Shown: positions 15,257 through 23,694 of the stretch, in pieces | Numbering within the stretch: position 1 is the first letter of the stretch | Layout of the letters: each line of letters starts with the position of its first letter | From: Sphingobium ummariense RL-3 | GTDB taxonomy: Bacteria > Pseudomonadota > Alphaproteobacteria > Sphingomonadales > Sphingomonadaceae | DNA: 64,000 nt | Assembly: GCF_000447205.1 (NCBI RefSeq) | Contig: NZ_AUWY01000071.1 | Span: 1-64,000, forward strand | Reading direction: 5' to 3' | The notes under the pieces: model-generated | What the model was told of the DNA's origin: nothing | Databases searched by the model: none | The model's input: only the letters and a program-made list of their open reading frames with translations | Program-made: the position numbers and the translations under genes

Positions 15257-18200
15257 ATGGAAGAAGAAGACGGCGAAAAGGCGATTCGCCGTGGATGGGT
15301 CCGCTGGCTCGGCGTCGGCACGGGCTCGCTAGCGCTCGTCCTCGTGGCGCTCTGGACCCAGCGCGCGCCGATCGCGGAGAATTTTATCGGCCGGGAGCTC
15401 AACCGGCGCGGCGTTCAGGCGAATTACGAACTCAGCGAAATCGGCCTGCGCACCCAGCGGATCGAGAATATCGTGCTCGGCGACCCGGCCGATCCCGACC
15501 TGACGGCGCAATGGGTGGAGGTGGACATCGCCTTTGCCGGCCTGACGCCGCAGGTCGCGGCGGTACGCGCCGGCGGTGTGCGGATGCGCGCCTCGATGCG
15601 CGAGGGTGTCCTGCGCCTCGGCGAGATCGACAAGTTCCGCGATCCTGAATCCACTGCACCTTTCAGCCTGCCTGACATTCTCCTGTCGCTGCGCGATGCC
15701 CGGCTGCGGCTGGACACCGACGCCGGCCCCGTCGGCATGCGCATCGACGGCAGCGGCAATCTGAATTCGGGTTTTCGCGGCAAGCTCGCCGCAGTGATGC
15801 CGCGCGCGCGGCTGGCGGGCTGCGGCATGACGGACGCCACGGCCTGGCTCGACATCGCCATGAGCGGCGGCGCGCCACGTTTCACCGGCCCGGTGCGCGG
15901 CGGCGCCTTCGGCTGCCGGAGCGCCGCCACCGCGATCGCCCGGCCGGTGGCGCAGGTCGACCTTCGCCTGGGCAAGGCGCTGGATCGCTGGACCGGTACG
16001 GTGCGGCTGACCGGCGACGCGCTGCGGTCCAACGGCCTGGTCATGGCCCGGCCCGACGGCAGGGTCACCTTCGACGGGACGGCGCAGGGTACCAGCGGAC
16101 GGATCAAGGTCGGCGCGCAGGCGCTGGCGGGCTTCGGCGGCCTTGCGGAGCGGGCCGATTTCAGCGGTGCATGGCGCTTCGCCGGCAGCGACGCCTCGCT
16201 TCAGGGCCGTCTTTCGGCGCAGAATGTCCGGCTCACCGGTCGCGATCCGCTGGCGGCGATGCGGCAATCGACGGTGGGCACGCCCATCGCGCCTTTGGCC
16301 GAACGTCTCTCCATCGCGCTGCGCCGCGCGGGCGACGGCAATGCGCTCCAGTCCGATGTCGCCTTCGCGCAGAAGGGGGCGGGCGGCAGCCTCGTCCTCT
16401 CCGGCACGCAGCTTGCCGCGCAAAGCGGGGCTCGCGTTCGTGTCGCGCCGGATGGCCAGCTGAGCCTCTCCTGGCCCGGCAAGGCCGGTGCGGTGGACTG
16501 GGCGCTCGACGGCGCGATCACGACCGAAGGCGGCGGGCTGCCGAGGGCGGCGCTGCGCCTCGCTCGCCGGGCCGGCGGCGGTCTTGGCGGGCAGCTGTTC
16601 GTCGATCCCTATGCCGCGGGCGACGCCCGCCTTGCGCTGGAGCCCGTGCGCTTCTCCGCCGAGCAGAACGGCGCCACCCGCTTCTCGACCGCGCTTCGGC
16701 TGGATGGCCCGCTGCCCGACGGCGTGCTGCGCGGCCTCAGCGTACCGGTCGAAGGACAGATCGCCGCCAATGGCGCGATCGCGGTCAACCGGCGCTGCGT
16801 GCCCGTCACGCTCGCCGAAGCGCGCTATGGCACCTTCGCGTTGGGCCAGACACGCCAGACGCTCTGCCCGCTGCCGGGCGAGGCGCTGTTCGCGACCGGC
16901 CCCGGCGGCGTGCGCGGCGGGGCGGAAATTCGCGGGCTGGCTCTCGCGGGCCGCAATGGCGACAGCCCGATGCGCCTCAGTGCCGACACGGCACGGGCAT
17001 CGCTGGGGCAGGGGGGCTTCACCCTGTCCAACATGGTTCTGGCCATCGGCCCGGAGGACGCGCCGGTTCGCCTGACCGCCGCCACGCTGGACGGCAGGAT
17101 GTCCCCGCGGGGCCTGGGCGGGACCGTAGCGGGGGCGGGCGGCGTGATCGGCACGGTGCCGCTGGTCGTGGGGGATGCCACCGGCGACTGGCGATTCGCT
17201 GATGGCGCGCTCGGCTTCAAGGCGGCGATGACGGTGCGGGACGCGCAGGCGCCGAGCCGCTTCAATCCGCTCCGCGTGCCCGATTTCGCACTGACCATGA
17301 AGGACGGCCGCATCGCCGCGACGGGAACGCTCCGCGTGCCTGGCAAGGATGCGCTGGTCGCGCGCGCGGATATCGCCCACGACCTTGGCAGCGCGCGCGG
17401 CCGCGCCGATCTCGCCGTTCCTGGGCTGACGTTCGGCCCGGGCCTCCAGCCCGACGCGCTGACCCTCCTTACCCGCGGCGTGATCGAGAATGTCAGGGGA
17501 ACCGTCACCGGCGAGGGACATATCCGTTGGACCGGCTCCGACGTCACCAGCGACGGCGTCTTCCGCACCGACAACACCAGCCTCGCCGCCGCCTTCGGTC
17601 CGGCCGACGGACTGTCGGGGGAGATCCGCTTCACCGACCTGCTCGGCATGGTCAGCGCGCCGGGGCAGGAAATCCGCATCCGCTCGGTGAATCCCGGTGT
17701 CGAGGTTCATGACGGGCTGGTCCGCTACCGCCTGGAAGCCAATCAGAAGGTGCGTGTGGAAGGCGGCGGCTGGCCCTTCTCCGGCGGGCAGTTGGTGCTG
17801 CTGCCCACCACCATGGACTTTGGCGCCGATGTCGACCGCTACCTCACCTTCCGCGTGATCGGGGTCGATGCGGGAGCCTTCGTCCAGGCGATGGAACTGG
17901 ACAATGTCTCCGCCACCGGCACCTTTGACGGTATCATGCCGCTGATCTTCAACGCGCAGGGCGGGCGCGTCTCCGGCGGCGTGCTGGTCGCCCGGCAGCA
18001 GGGGATGCCGCCGCTGATCATGCCGGAAGGCGTGCTGCCCACCATCCCCTGCGATCCCGCACTCCAGTCGGGCACGCTGTCCTATGTCGGCCCGGTCTCC
18101 AACGAACAGATCGGCATGATGGGCAAGATGGCCTTCGACGCGCTCAAGGATCTCCAGTATAAATGCCTCACCATCCTGATGGACGGCGCGCTGGACGGGG

Positions 18201-18475
18201 AAATGGTGACGAACGTCGTCTTCAACGGCGTCAATCGCGGCAAGCTGGGCGATGCGCCCGGCGGGATCGCGCGCAATTTCGTCGGCCTGCCCTTCATCTT
18301 CAACGTCCGCATCTCCGCGCCCTTCCGCGGGCTGCTCGGCACCGCGCAGTCCTTCATCAATCCGAGCGACCTCGTTCAGACGGAAATCGGCAAGCAGGCG
18401 CAGGATAGAATGCGTCAGGGGGTTGCAGTTCAGCCTGCGGAAAGCGAGACTATGCGAGACAGGGAGCCAAGATGA
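15257..18475 (+). CDS. ydbH: YdbH family intermembrane phospholipid transport protein
   Basis: About 1072 residues. A single N-terminal membrane helix (GWVRWLGVGTGSLALVLVAL) is followed by a very long beta-rich periplasmic body, and it ends with the DctA-YdbH (AsmA-like) C-terminal region near VSATGTFDGIMPLIF. YdbH is one of the three redundant AsmA-like bridges (with TamB and YhdP in E. coli) that carry phospholipid to the outer membrane. The ATG at 15257 gives the short charged start seen in relatives; a GTG at 15206 is an alternative that adds 17 residues. It is the first gene of the ydbH-ynbE-ydbL operon, with a four-base overlap to the next. Confidence 0.85.
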   Translation: MEEEDGEKAIRRGWVRWLGVGTGSLALVLVALWTQRAPIAENFIGRELNRRGVQANYELSEIGLRTQRIENIVLGDPADPDLTAQWVEVDIAFAGLTPQVAAVRAGGVRMRASMREGVLRLGEIDKFRDPESTAPFSLPDILLSLRDARLRLDTDAGPVGMRIDGSGNLNSGFRGKLAAVMPRARLAGCGMTDATAWLDIAMSGGAPRFTGPVRGGAFGCRSAATAIARPVAQVDLRLGKALDRWTGTVRLTGDALRSNGLVMARPDGRVTFDGTAQGTSGRIKVGAQALAGFGGLAERADFSGAWRFAGSDASLQGRLSAQNVRLTGRDPLAAMRQSTVGTPIAPLAERLSIALRRAGDGNALQSDVAFAQKGAGGSLVLSGTQLAAQSGARVRVAPDGQLSLSWPGKAGAVDWALDGAITTEGGGLPRAALRLARRAGGGLGGQLFVDPYAAGDARLALEPVRFSAEQNGATRFSTALRLDGPLPDGVLRGLSVPVEGQIAANGAIAVNRRCVPVTLAEARYGTFALGQTRQTLCPLPGEALFATGPGGVRGGAEIRGLALAGRNGDSPMRLSADTARASLGQGGFTLSNMVLAIGPEDAPVRLTAATLDGRMSPRGLGGTVAGAGGVIGTVPLVVGDATGDWRFADGALGFKAAMTVRDAQAPSRFNPLRVPDFALTMKDGRIAATGTLRVPGKDALVARADIAHDLGSARGRADLAVPGLTFGPGLQPDALTLLTRGVIENVRGTVTGEGHIRWTGSDVTSDGVFRTDNTSLAAAFGPADGLSGEIRFTDLLGMVSAPGQEIRIRSVNPGVEVHDGLVRYRLEANQKVRVEGGGWPFSGGQLVLLPTTMDFGADVDRYLTFRVIGVDAGAFVQAMELDNVSATGTFDGIMPLIFNAQGGRVSGGVLVARQQGMPPLIMPEGVLPTIPCDPALQSGTLSYVGPVSNEQIGMMGKMAFDALKDLQYKCLTILMDGALDGEMVTNVVFNGVNRGKLGDAPGGIARNFVGLPFIFNVRISAPFRGLLGTAQSFINPSDLVQTEIGKQAQDRMRQGVAVQPAESETMRDREPR

Positions 18476-18660
18476 ACACAAGAGCGATCATGACGGCGGG
18501 TTTCGCCGGTTTGGCACTGGGGGGATGCATCCAGGTGAAGGCCCCCGACAAGCCGATCGAGATCAACCTGAATGTGAAGGTGCAGCAGGAGGTCGTCGTG
18601 AAGCTGCAACGCGACGCGCAGGACCTCATCCAGAATAACCCGGAGTTGTTCCCGCAATGA
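18472..18660 (+). CDS. ynbE: YnbE family lipoprotein
   Basis: A 62-residue lipoprotein. The signal ends with LALGGC, a good lipobox, so the mature form begins at the cysteine near residue 19. The mature part contains KPIEINLNVKVQQEVVVKL, characteristic of YnbE. In E. coli YnbE multimerises at the outer membrane and extends the YdbH beta-groove to complete a bridge between the membranes. Its ATG overlaps the ydbH stop (ATGA), showing coupling, and its stop overlaps the start of ydbL. Confidence 0.92.
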   Translation: MNTRAIMTAGFAGLALGGCIQVKAPDKPIEINLNVKVQQEVVVKLQRDAQDLIQNNPELFPQ

Positions 18661-19058
18661 CACGCAAGTTCCTGATGATCGCCCTGGGGGGCGCGGTCGC
18701 TCTGGCGGCAGGCGGGCTGGTGACCATGCCCGCTCGCGCGCAGTCGGGCGCGGTGACGGCGGCAATGGCTGCCGGCACCGTGGGTGAGCAGGCCGACGGC
18801 TATCTCGGCATCGCCGGCACGGTGGGGCCCGACGTGCGTTCCGAGGTGGAATCGATCAACATCAAGCGGCGCGCCGCCTATACCGACCTGGCGGGCAAGC
18901 GCGGCGTCACCGTGCAGGATGTCGCCGCCTCGATCGGCTGCCAGACGCTGGCCAGCCGGGTGAAGACGGGCCAGGTCTATCGCATCGGCTCCGGTCCATG
19001 GCAGACCAAGGGCGACGGCCCGATCGCGCTGCCATCCTATTGCTCGACCGCGGGTTGA
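18657..19058 (+). CDS. ydbL: YdbL family protein (DUF1318)
   Basis: A 133-residue periplasmic protein with a signal peptide (KFLMIALGGAVALAAGGLV up to ARAQ). The mature part has the DUF1318 features EQADGYLGI, VESINIKRRAAYTDLAGKRG and ASIGCQTL. In E. coli YdbL acts as a chaperone-like partner that prevents YnbE over-multimerisation. The start overlaps the ynbE stop by four bases. The three genes are thus one unit. An ArsR gene lies convergently 48 bases on. Confidence 0.9.
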   Translation: MTRKFLMIALGGAVALAAGGLVTMPARAQSGAVTAAMAAGTVGEQADGYLGIAGTVGPDVRSEVESINIKRRAAYTDLAGKRGVTVQDVAASIGCQTLASRVKTGQVYRIGSGPWQTKGDGPIALPSYCSTAG

Positions 19059-19106
19059 ACGCAGGGCTGCGGGGCCTCGGCCCCGTCGCCTGCCCGATGC
19101 GCATTG

Positions 19107-19430
19107 CTAGTTCAGCGCCCTTGCCTTCGAACGCCCGCCCTTTCGGCCGCGTTCGTCGGTGATCCTCTGCGCGTCCGGGCAGAAGGGCGCCAGAAATTCA
19201 TAGAGCTGGTCGGCAAGCCTCTCCTTCGCCAGCGAATAGAGCACATACTGCCCGCGCTTCTGTTCGCGCACCAGCCCCGCCTCCTTCAGCAGCGCCAGAT
19301 GGCGCGAGATGGAGGGCAGGGTCATCTCGAAATTGTCGGCGATCTCCCCCACGGTCAGCGGCTCCGCGGCGAGGTAGCTCAGGATGCGCCGTCGTGGCTC
19401 CGACGCCAGCGCCTTGAAGAGTTTTTGCAT
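19107..19430 (-). CDS. ArsR/SmtB family transcriptional regulator
   Basis: A 107-residue winged-helix repressor. It begins MQKLFKALASEPRRRILSYL, has the recognition helix SISRHLALLKEAGLV and the wing KRGQYVLYSL. The cysteine pair of metal-sensing ArsR members (ELCVCD) is absent from the recognition helix, so it probably senses something else or works without metal. A perfect palindrome four bases before its start suggests autoregulation. It is transcribed away from the ATP synthase operon, whose promoter lies within 120 bases, but control of that operon is not implied by the sequence. Confidence 0.88.
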   Translation of the reverse strand: MQKLFKALASEPRRRILSYLAAEPLTVGEIADNFEMTLPSISRHLALLKEAGLVREQKRGQYVLYSLAKERLADQLYEFLAPFCPDAQRITDERGRKGGRSKARALN

Positions 19431-19433
19431 AGA

Positions 19434-19447
19434 TATTTAGCTAAATA
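19434..19447. promoter_or_regulatory. Palindromic operator candidate for the ArsR gene
   Basis: TATTTAGCTAAATA is a perfect 14-base palindrome, three bases upstream of the ArsR start codon. AT-rich inverted repeats of this size at their own promoters are the normal binding sites of ArsR proteins. Confidence 0.6.
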
Positions 19448-19517
19448 GGAAAATACGGTTTTGCAAGGCTTGGGCCACCGCCCGCGCACATGCCCGATTT
19501 TCCTGTGTTCTCTGTGG

Positions 19518-19546
19518 TTGACTATCCCGAAATGCCTACCTAAACG
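19518..19546 (+). promoter_or_regulatory. Candidate promoter of the ATP synthase F0 operon
   Basis: TTGACT at 19518-19523 and TAAACG at 19541-19546 are 17 bases apart, about 75 bases before atpI. The -10 box is imperfect. Confidence 0.4.
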
Positions 19547-19621
19547 GGCCGCGCCTTGACGGGTGCAGCCGCAAGCGCCATGCCGCCTTCCATCGGGTTA
19601 TTACCCGGAGGAGGATGACAG

Positions 19622-19945
19622 ATGGCGGCGGAGGAACCCGGACAGGACCCGGCAGATGAGGACGCGCGGATCGCTTCCCTTGAGGAGCGCATCGCACGGG
19701 CCGAACATGCCGAAAAGGTCAGGCAGGGGGCCAGGGAGCAGCAGGCGGACGATGGGTCGCGCCTCGGCAACAGGGTTCTTGCGGAACTGATCGGCGGTCT
19801 TGTCGGCGGTGCGTTGATCGGCTGGGTCCTGGACCGGCTGTTCGGCACATCCCCATGGCTCCTGCTCGTGTTCCTCGGTCTCGGGATCGTGGCGGCGTTC
19901 AGGAACATCATCAGATTGACGACGACGAAGCGCTCCGACCGATAG
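19622..19945 (+). CDS. atpI: ATP synthase protein I (AtpI/AtpZ-like)
   Basis: A 107-residue membrane protein. A charged N-terminal half with coiled-coil character (EERIARAEHAEKVRQGAREQ) is followed by two membrane helices (GGLVGGALIGWVLDRLFG and LLLVFLGLGIVAAFRNI). AtpI helps assemble the c-ring and may carry magnesium or calcium. GGAGG lies eight bases before the ATG. It is the first gene of the F0 cluster, as is usual in Alphaproteobacteria. Confidence 0.9.
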   Translation: MAAEEPGQDPADEDARIASLEERIARAEHAEKVRQGAREQQADDGSRLGNRVLAELIGGLVGGALIGWVLDRLFGTSPWLLLVFLGLGIVAAFRNIIRLTTTKRSDR

Positions 19946-19993
19946 GGATCGCATCGTCCTAGTCCGAAGGCTAACGGGACGGCAGGGGTTACA

Positions 19994-20779
19994 GTGGCAG
20001 AATCCGGCAAAATCGATCCGATGCACCAGTTTGCGATCGAACCGCTGTTCGGTACGGATCATCTGTCGATCGGCGGCTTCAACATCGCCTTCACCAACAG
20101 CGCGCTTTACATGGTCGCCGCTGCGCTGGTGCTGTGGATCTTCGTTGTCGGCGGCATGAAGCGGGAACTGGTCCCCGGCCGCTGGCAGATGGCGGTCGAA
20201 TATATGACCGGCTTCATCAAGAACCTGCTGATCTCCAATGTGGGCGAGGGCGGCCGGAAATATATTCCCTACGTCTTCTCGCTGTTCATGTTCATCCTGC
20301 TGGCGAACCTGCTCGGCCTGTTGCCGCTGGGCCTGATCGGCATGCACCCCTTCACCTTCACCAGCCATTTCACGGCGACCGGCGTGCTCGCGATCATGAG
20401 CTTCTCGATCGTGCTGATCGTCGGCTTCTGGAAGCATGGCCTGCACTTCTTCTCGCTGTTCGTGCCGCACGGCACGCCCGCGCTGATGGTGGTGCCGCTC
20501 TTCTTCATCGAACTCGTCTCCTTCATGGTGCGCCCGTTCAGCCTCGGCCTGCGACTGTTCGTCGCGATGACCGCCGGCCACGTGCTGCTGAAGGTGCTGG
20601 CGGGCTTCGTCATCAACAGCGCGAATGCCAGCCCGGCGCTCGGCCTGACCGTCGGCTTCGCCAGCTTCGTCCTGATGATCGGCATCAGCGCGCTGGAAGT
20701 GCTGGTCGCGGTCATCCAGGCCTATGTGTTCGCGCTGCTGACTTCGGTGTACATCAACGATGCCGAGAACCTGCACTGA
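19994..20779 (+). CDS. atpB: ATP synthase F0 subunit a
   Basis: A 261-residue integral membrane protein that forms the proton half-channels against the c-ring. The essential arginine is R187 in FSLGLRLFVAMTAGH, and the family ending SVYINDAENLH is present. It starts at a GTG (19994) in the gap after atpI. It has six or so hydrophobic segments as expected. It is encoded with c, b' and b; the F1 genes are not in this window, as in other Alphaproteobacteria, where they form a separate operon. Confidence 0.97.
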   Translation: MAESGKIDPMHQFAIEPLFGTDHLSIGGFNIAFTNSALYMVAAALVLWIFVVGGMKRELVPGRWQMAVEYMTGFIKNLLISNVGEGGRKYIPYVFSLFMFILLANLLGLLPLGLIGMHPFTFTSHFTATGVLAIMSFSIVLIVGFWKHGLHFFSLFVPHGTPALMVVPLFFIELVSFMVRPFSLGLRLFVAMTAGHVLLKVLAGFVINSANASPALGLTVGFASFVLMIGISALEVLVAVIQAYVFALLTSVYINDAENLH

Positions 20780-20831
20780 TTTTCCGAAATTTGTTCAACG
20801 CTTAAAAGAGTTTAGAAAAGGAGTTTACGAC

Positions 20832-21059
20832 ATGGACGCAGAAGCCGCAAAGCTGCTCGGTGCTGGCCTGGCCGCGATCGGTGCGGGCATCGCCGCCCTC
20901 GGTGTGGGCAATGTCTTCAGCGCGTTCCTGGAAGGCGCGCTGCGCAACCCGGGTGCCGCCGACGGCCAGCAGGGCCGCCTGTTCATCGGTTTCGCCGCGG
21001 CCGAGCTTCTGGGTCTGCTGGCGTTCGTCATCGCCATGATCCTGGTGTTCGTGGCCTGA
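20832..21059 (+). CDS. atpE: ATP synthase F0 subunit c
   Basis: A 75-residue hairpin of two membrane helices that builds the rotor ring. The glycine-rich first helix (GAGLAAIGAGIAALGVGNVF) and polar loop RNP are typical. The proton-carrying acid is E58 in AAAELLGLL. The ATG at 20832 is chosen since the family starts MDAEAAK; the longer open frame has no support. The ion site lacks the extra polar ligands seen in sodium-driven rings, so it is proton type (inference). Confidence 0.97.
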   Translation: MDAEAAKLLGAGLAAIGAGIAALGVGNVFSAFLEGALRNPGAADGQQGRLFIGFAAAELLGLLAFVIAMILVFVA

Positions 21060-21142
21060 CGCCGCTTGGACGCGGGCGGGCGGCTGCGGCCGCTTCGCCC
21101 GGTCCCGTGAAATGACCGGCCCCCTGATCGGACGGACCTGAA

Positions 21143-21637
21143 ATGCCTCAAATCGCGCAAATCGCCGATACCTATTCCAGCCAGATTTTCTGGCTGCTGC
21201 TGACGTTCGGCTTCGTCTTCTTCGTCATCGGCCTTGGCATGGTGCCCAAGGTGCAGGGCACGGCGGACGCGCGCGACGCGAAGATCAGCGGCGATCTGGA
21301 CGCGGCCAAGGCGGCTTTCGCCCGCGCCGACGAAGCCGAGGCGGACTATCGCACCCGCGATGCCCAGAACCGTTCCGCCGCGCAGGCGCTGATCGCCAGG
21401 GCCAAGGCGGATGCCGCCAAGGCCTCCGAGACGCGGCTCGCTGCCGCCGATGCGGACATCGCTCAAGTCATCGGTGCGGCGGAAGCCCGCATCGCGGCGG
21501 CGAGCAATGCCGCGATGGCGCAGATCGAAACCGTCGCCGTCGATGCGGCGCGCGACATGGTGGCCCGCATCGCCGGCGTGGAAGCGTCGGACGAAGCGGC
21601 CCGCAATGCAGTAAAGGCAGCACTGGCCCATGGCTGA
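21143..21637 (+). CDS. atpF': ATP synthase F0 subunit b'
   Basis: A 164-residue peripheral-stalk subunit. It begins with the b'-type N-terminal helix (PQIAQIADTYSSQIFWLLLT) followed by one membrane segment, then a long alanine-rich helix reaching toward F1. Alphaproteobacteria and photosynthetic bacteria use a b/b' heterodimer in place of the b homodimer. The stop overlaps the next gene (b) by eight bases, which suggests coupled translation so that the two are made in equal amounts. Confidence 0.93.
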   Translation: MPQIAQIADTYSSQIFWLLLTFGFVFFVIGLGMVPKVQGTADARDAKISGDLDAAKAAFARADEAEADYRTRDAQNRSAAQALIARAKADAAKASETRLAAADADIAQVIGAAEARIAAASNAAMAQIETVAVDAARDMVARIAGVEASDEAARNAVKAALAHG

Positions 21638-22238
21638 GGCAGCGGTACATCAGGCGGAAGCGCCCAATCTGAACGAAGCGATCCATTCCGAAGGGCTGGA
21701 ACCGGTGGGCACCGTCGCGCATGAAGGCGTGACGCCGCATACCGATCCCAAGGCCGTCGGCATGGACGCGACCGCCTGGGTCAGCCTGGCCATGGGTGTG
21801 TTCATCATCATCCTGCTGGTCAAGGGCGTGCCGGGGCTCATCGGCAAGGCGCTCGACGGCCGCATCGCCCAGATCAAGGCGCAGCTTGAGGAAGCCACGA
21901 AGCTGCGTGCCGAGGCCGAGGCGCTGAAGGCCGAATATGAAGCGAAGCTGGCCGCCGCGGCCGGCGAGGCGGAGGCGATGCGCCAGTCCGCCGAGCATGA
22001 GGCGGAAACGCTGATCGCCGACGCCAAGGTCAATGCGGAGGCCCTGGTCGTCCGCCGCCGCAAGATGGCGGAGGACAAGATCGGCGCTGCCGAGCGTGCC
22101 GCCATCGCGGAAATCCGCGCGAAGGCGGTGAGTGCTGCCACCAGCGCTGCGGCCACGCTGATCGCGCAGGGCCATGACGCCAATGCCGACAAGGCGCTCG
22201 TCGATCAGGCGATCAAGGGGCTCGGCCCGGTCGCCTGA
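21630..22238 (+). CDS. atpF: ATP synthase F0 subunit b
   Basis: A 202-residue peripheral-stalk subunit. About 45 residues precede the single membrane helix (WVSLAMGVFIIILLVKGVPG), followed by a long coiled helix rich in Ala, Glu and Lys, for example EEATKLRAEAEALKAEYEAK. The long soluble N-terminus rich in His and Glu is greater than in E. coli b and common in sphingomonads. It overlaps b' by eight bases and is followed by a strong terminator, closing the operon. Confidence 0.95.
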   Translation: MAEAAVHQAEAPNLNEAIHSEGLEPVGTVAHEGVTPHTDPKAVGMDATAWVSLAMGVFIIILLVKGVPGLIGKALDGRIAQIKAQLEEATKLRAEAEALKAEYEAKLAAAAGEAEAMRQSAEHEAETLIADAKVNAEALVVRRRKMAEDKIGAAERAAIAEIRAKAVSAATSAAATLIAQGHDANADKALVDQAIKGLGPVA

Positions 22239-22257
22239 CCCGTTCTCCTGAAAACCG

Positions 22258-22296
22258 AAAAGGGCCGGCGCGCCATCGCGCGCCGGCCCTTTTCGT
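22258..22296 (+). terminator. Rho-independent terminator of the F0 operon
   Basis: A perfect 15-pair stem (22258-22272 with 22279-22293), loop CCATCG, whose right arm ends in TTTT and is followed by CGTTT. The A-rich left flank makes it active in both directions. Confidence 0.92.
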
Positions 22297-22320
22297 TTCT
22301 ACCTTCCATGGGAAGCCGTG

Positions 22321-22338
22321 CTCCTGCGAAAGCAGGAG
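22321..22338. repeat. Tetraloop hairpin repeat
   Basis: CTCCTGC-GAAA-GCAGGAG is a perfect seven-pair stem with a GAAA loop, between the convergent atpF and L,D-transpeptidase genes. It is related in form to the hairpins at 1906 and 14362, with a different stem sequence. Confidence 0.7.
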
Positions 22339-22421
22339 ACCAGGGTGCAGGCCGCGCCCATCAGTGCTGGGCTCTACCTTCAGGACCGCGGCTTTGCTGG
22401 AAGGTTCCAAACCGGTCCCGC

Positions 22422-23114
22422 TCAGCTCTCCGCCTCGGCATGGGTGGTATCCAGCATCCGGCCGTTGGTGATCACCACCAGGTCGCCCAGCTTCGCCACC
22501 CCGAACAGCTTTTTTGCAAAGGGCGTCGGCACGCCGATGCAGCCATGGGTGGCATAGCCCCATTGCACGTTGCTGCCATGGATCGCGACCCCGTCGCTGG
22601 TCAGCCGCAGCATATAGGGCATCGGCGCGTCGTAGAGGTTGGAAACATGGTCGGCGTCCTTCTCCGTGATCGGGAAGGCGCCCAGCGGACTCGGCTTGTC
22701 GTCGGCGCCGTAGAGGATGACCGCCGACCCGATCTCATAGCCCGCGCGGAACACCGACAGCGTCTGCGCCTTCAGGTCCACGGTCACGATGATCCGACCT
22801 GTCGCCGGCGCGCCCTGCTCGTTCCAGACATAGTCGCCATGGCGGAAAGGCCCGTTGATCGGCAGCACCCGCCGCACCACCAGCGCGTCCGGATCGACGG
22901 CGACCGGCTGGTCGCGACGGCGCTCGGCCGGCTTGGGGGAAGGGGATGCGGCCGGCGCGACGGTCTCCTTCGCCGGCACCTCCTGCCCCTGCGCCTCCAG
23001 GTCCCGCCCCCCGTCCAGATAAGCGCTGACCAGCAGTGCAGCACCACCCAGCGCACCCCCAACCGCCAGCTTGGGGCCGGCCAGCCGCGCCAGCGATGCC
23101 AGAAATTTTGCCAT
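22422..23114 (-). CDS. L,D-transpeptidase (YkuD domain)
   Basis: A 230-residue envelope enzyme that cross-links peptidoglycan or attaches proteins to it. The N-terminus has a hydrophobic anchor (GPKLAVGGALGGAALLVSAY). After a Pro-rich linker comes the YkuD domain with the catalytic site IHGSNVQWGYATHGCIGVP: the cysteine is nucleophile and the histidine before it is the base. The usual arginine after HGCI is glycine here, as in several relatives with the THGCIG form. It converges with the ATP synthase operon. No partner gene is adjacent. Confidence 0.88.
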   Translation of the reverse strand: MAKFLASLARLAGPKLAVGGALGGAALLVSAYLDGGRDLEAQGQEVPAKETVAPAASPSPKPAERRRDQPVAVDPDALVVRRVLPINGPFRHGDYVWNEQGAPATGRIIVTVDLKAQTLSVFRAGYEIGSAVILYGADDKPSPLGAFPITEKDADHVSNLYDAPMPYMLRLTSDGVAIHGSNVQWGYATHGCIGVPTPFAKKLFGVAKLGDLVVITNGRMLDTTHAEAES

Positions 23115-23254
23115 GATCCATCCTTGCCGAAAGCAACCGCGCGATCCTAGCGCGAAAAGGTTAGGGGATTATGGAGCGCGCGAGGGAAGGAAAGCCGGCG
23201 CTCGATTGCGCACATGGATCAACATCGGCATTCTCCGCCAATGGAGAGGCCGCC

Positions 23255-23605
23255 ATGCCCAAGTCCGGTAAACTCGCTTTCATGATGCTGATGCTGATCG
23301 CAGGGTGCGCCGGCCCGACCCGAGACCGGCAGATGCTTCGGGATATCCATGCAGAAGCCCTGGCTTTGGAAGGGCCGCGCCTGCAGTCCTGGACCTCATT
23401 GCCCAAGACCCGTTGGCCTCCGGGTATTGCAAGCCTGAGGCCGGAAAGCGTCAGCATTTCCGCGGATGGCGTCGATATCCTGATGTCGCCTTATTTTGAC
23501 GGTGGTTGGGGATATTTCATCCCCTTTGATGATAGCTCATCGCCGGAGCCAAGGGGCCGGTATGAACCCGCGGGTGAAGGGATCTACTGGTATCGCCCCG
23601 ATTGA
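23255..23605 (+). CDS. Small lipoprotein of unknown function
   Basis: A 116-residue lipoprotein: the signal MPKSGKLAFMMLMLIAGC ends in a good lipobox (LIAGC). The mature part contains LRDIHAEALALEGPRL, PKTRWPPGIASLRPESVSIS and a closing YEPAGEGIYWYRPD rich in tryptophan and tyrosine. I do not recognise the family beyond similar unannotated proteins expected in sphingomonads. The ATG at 23255 follows GGAGAG. It lies divergent from the L,D-transpeptidase gene. Confidence 0.65.
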   Translation: MPKSGKLAFMMLMLIAGCAGPTRDRQMLRDIHAEALALEGPRLQSWTSLPKTRWPPGIASLRPESVSISADGVDILMSPYFDGGWGYFIPFDDSSSPEPRGRYEPAGEGIYWYRPD

Positions 23606-23694
23606 TCTTCGCCGGTGGTGATCCTCCGGACGAACCAAGGCCTCCGCCTGAATTCCCCTTCCAAAATAGGATTTCCTCTGATCTATCCTTGTGG

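Noticed and set aside
15329-18481. A 1050-codon open frame antisense to ydbH
   Set aside because: It mirrors a clear YdbH gene, has low-complexity His/Arg/Ala composition typical of antisense frames in GC-rich DNA, and no start signal or family features.
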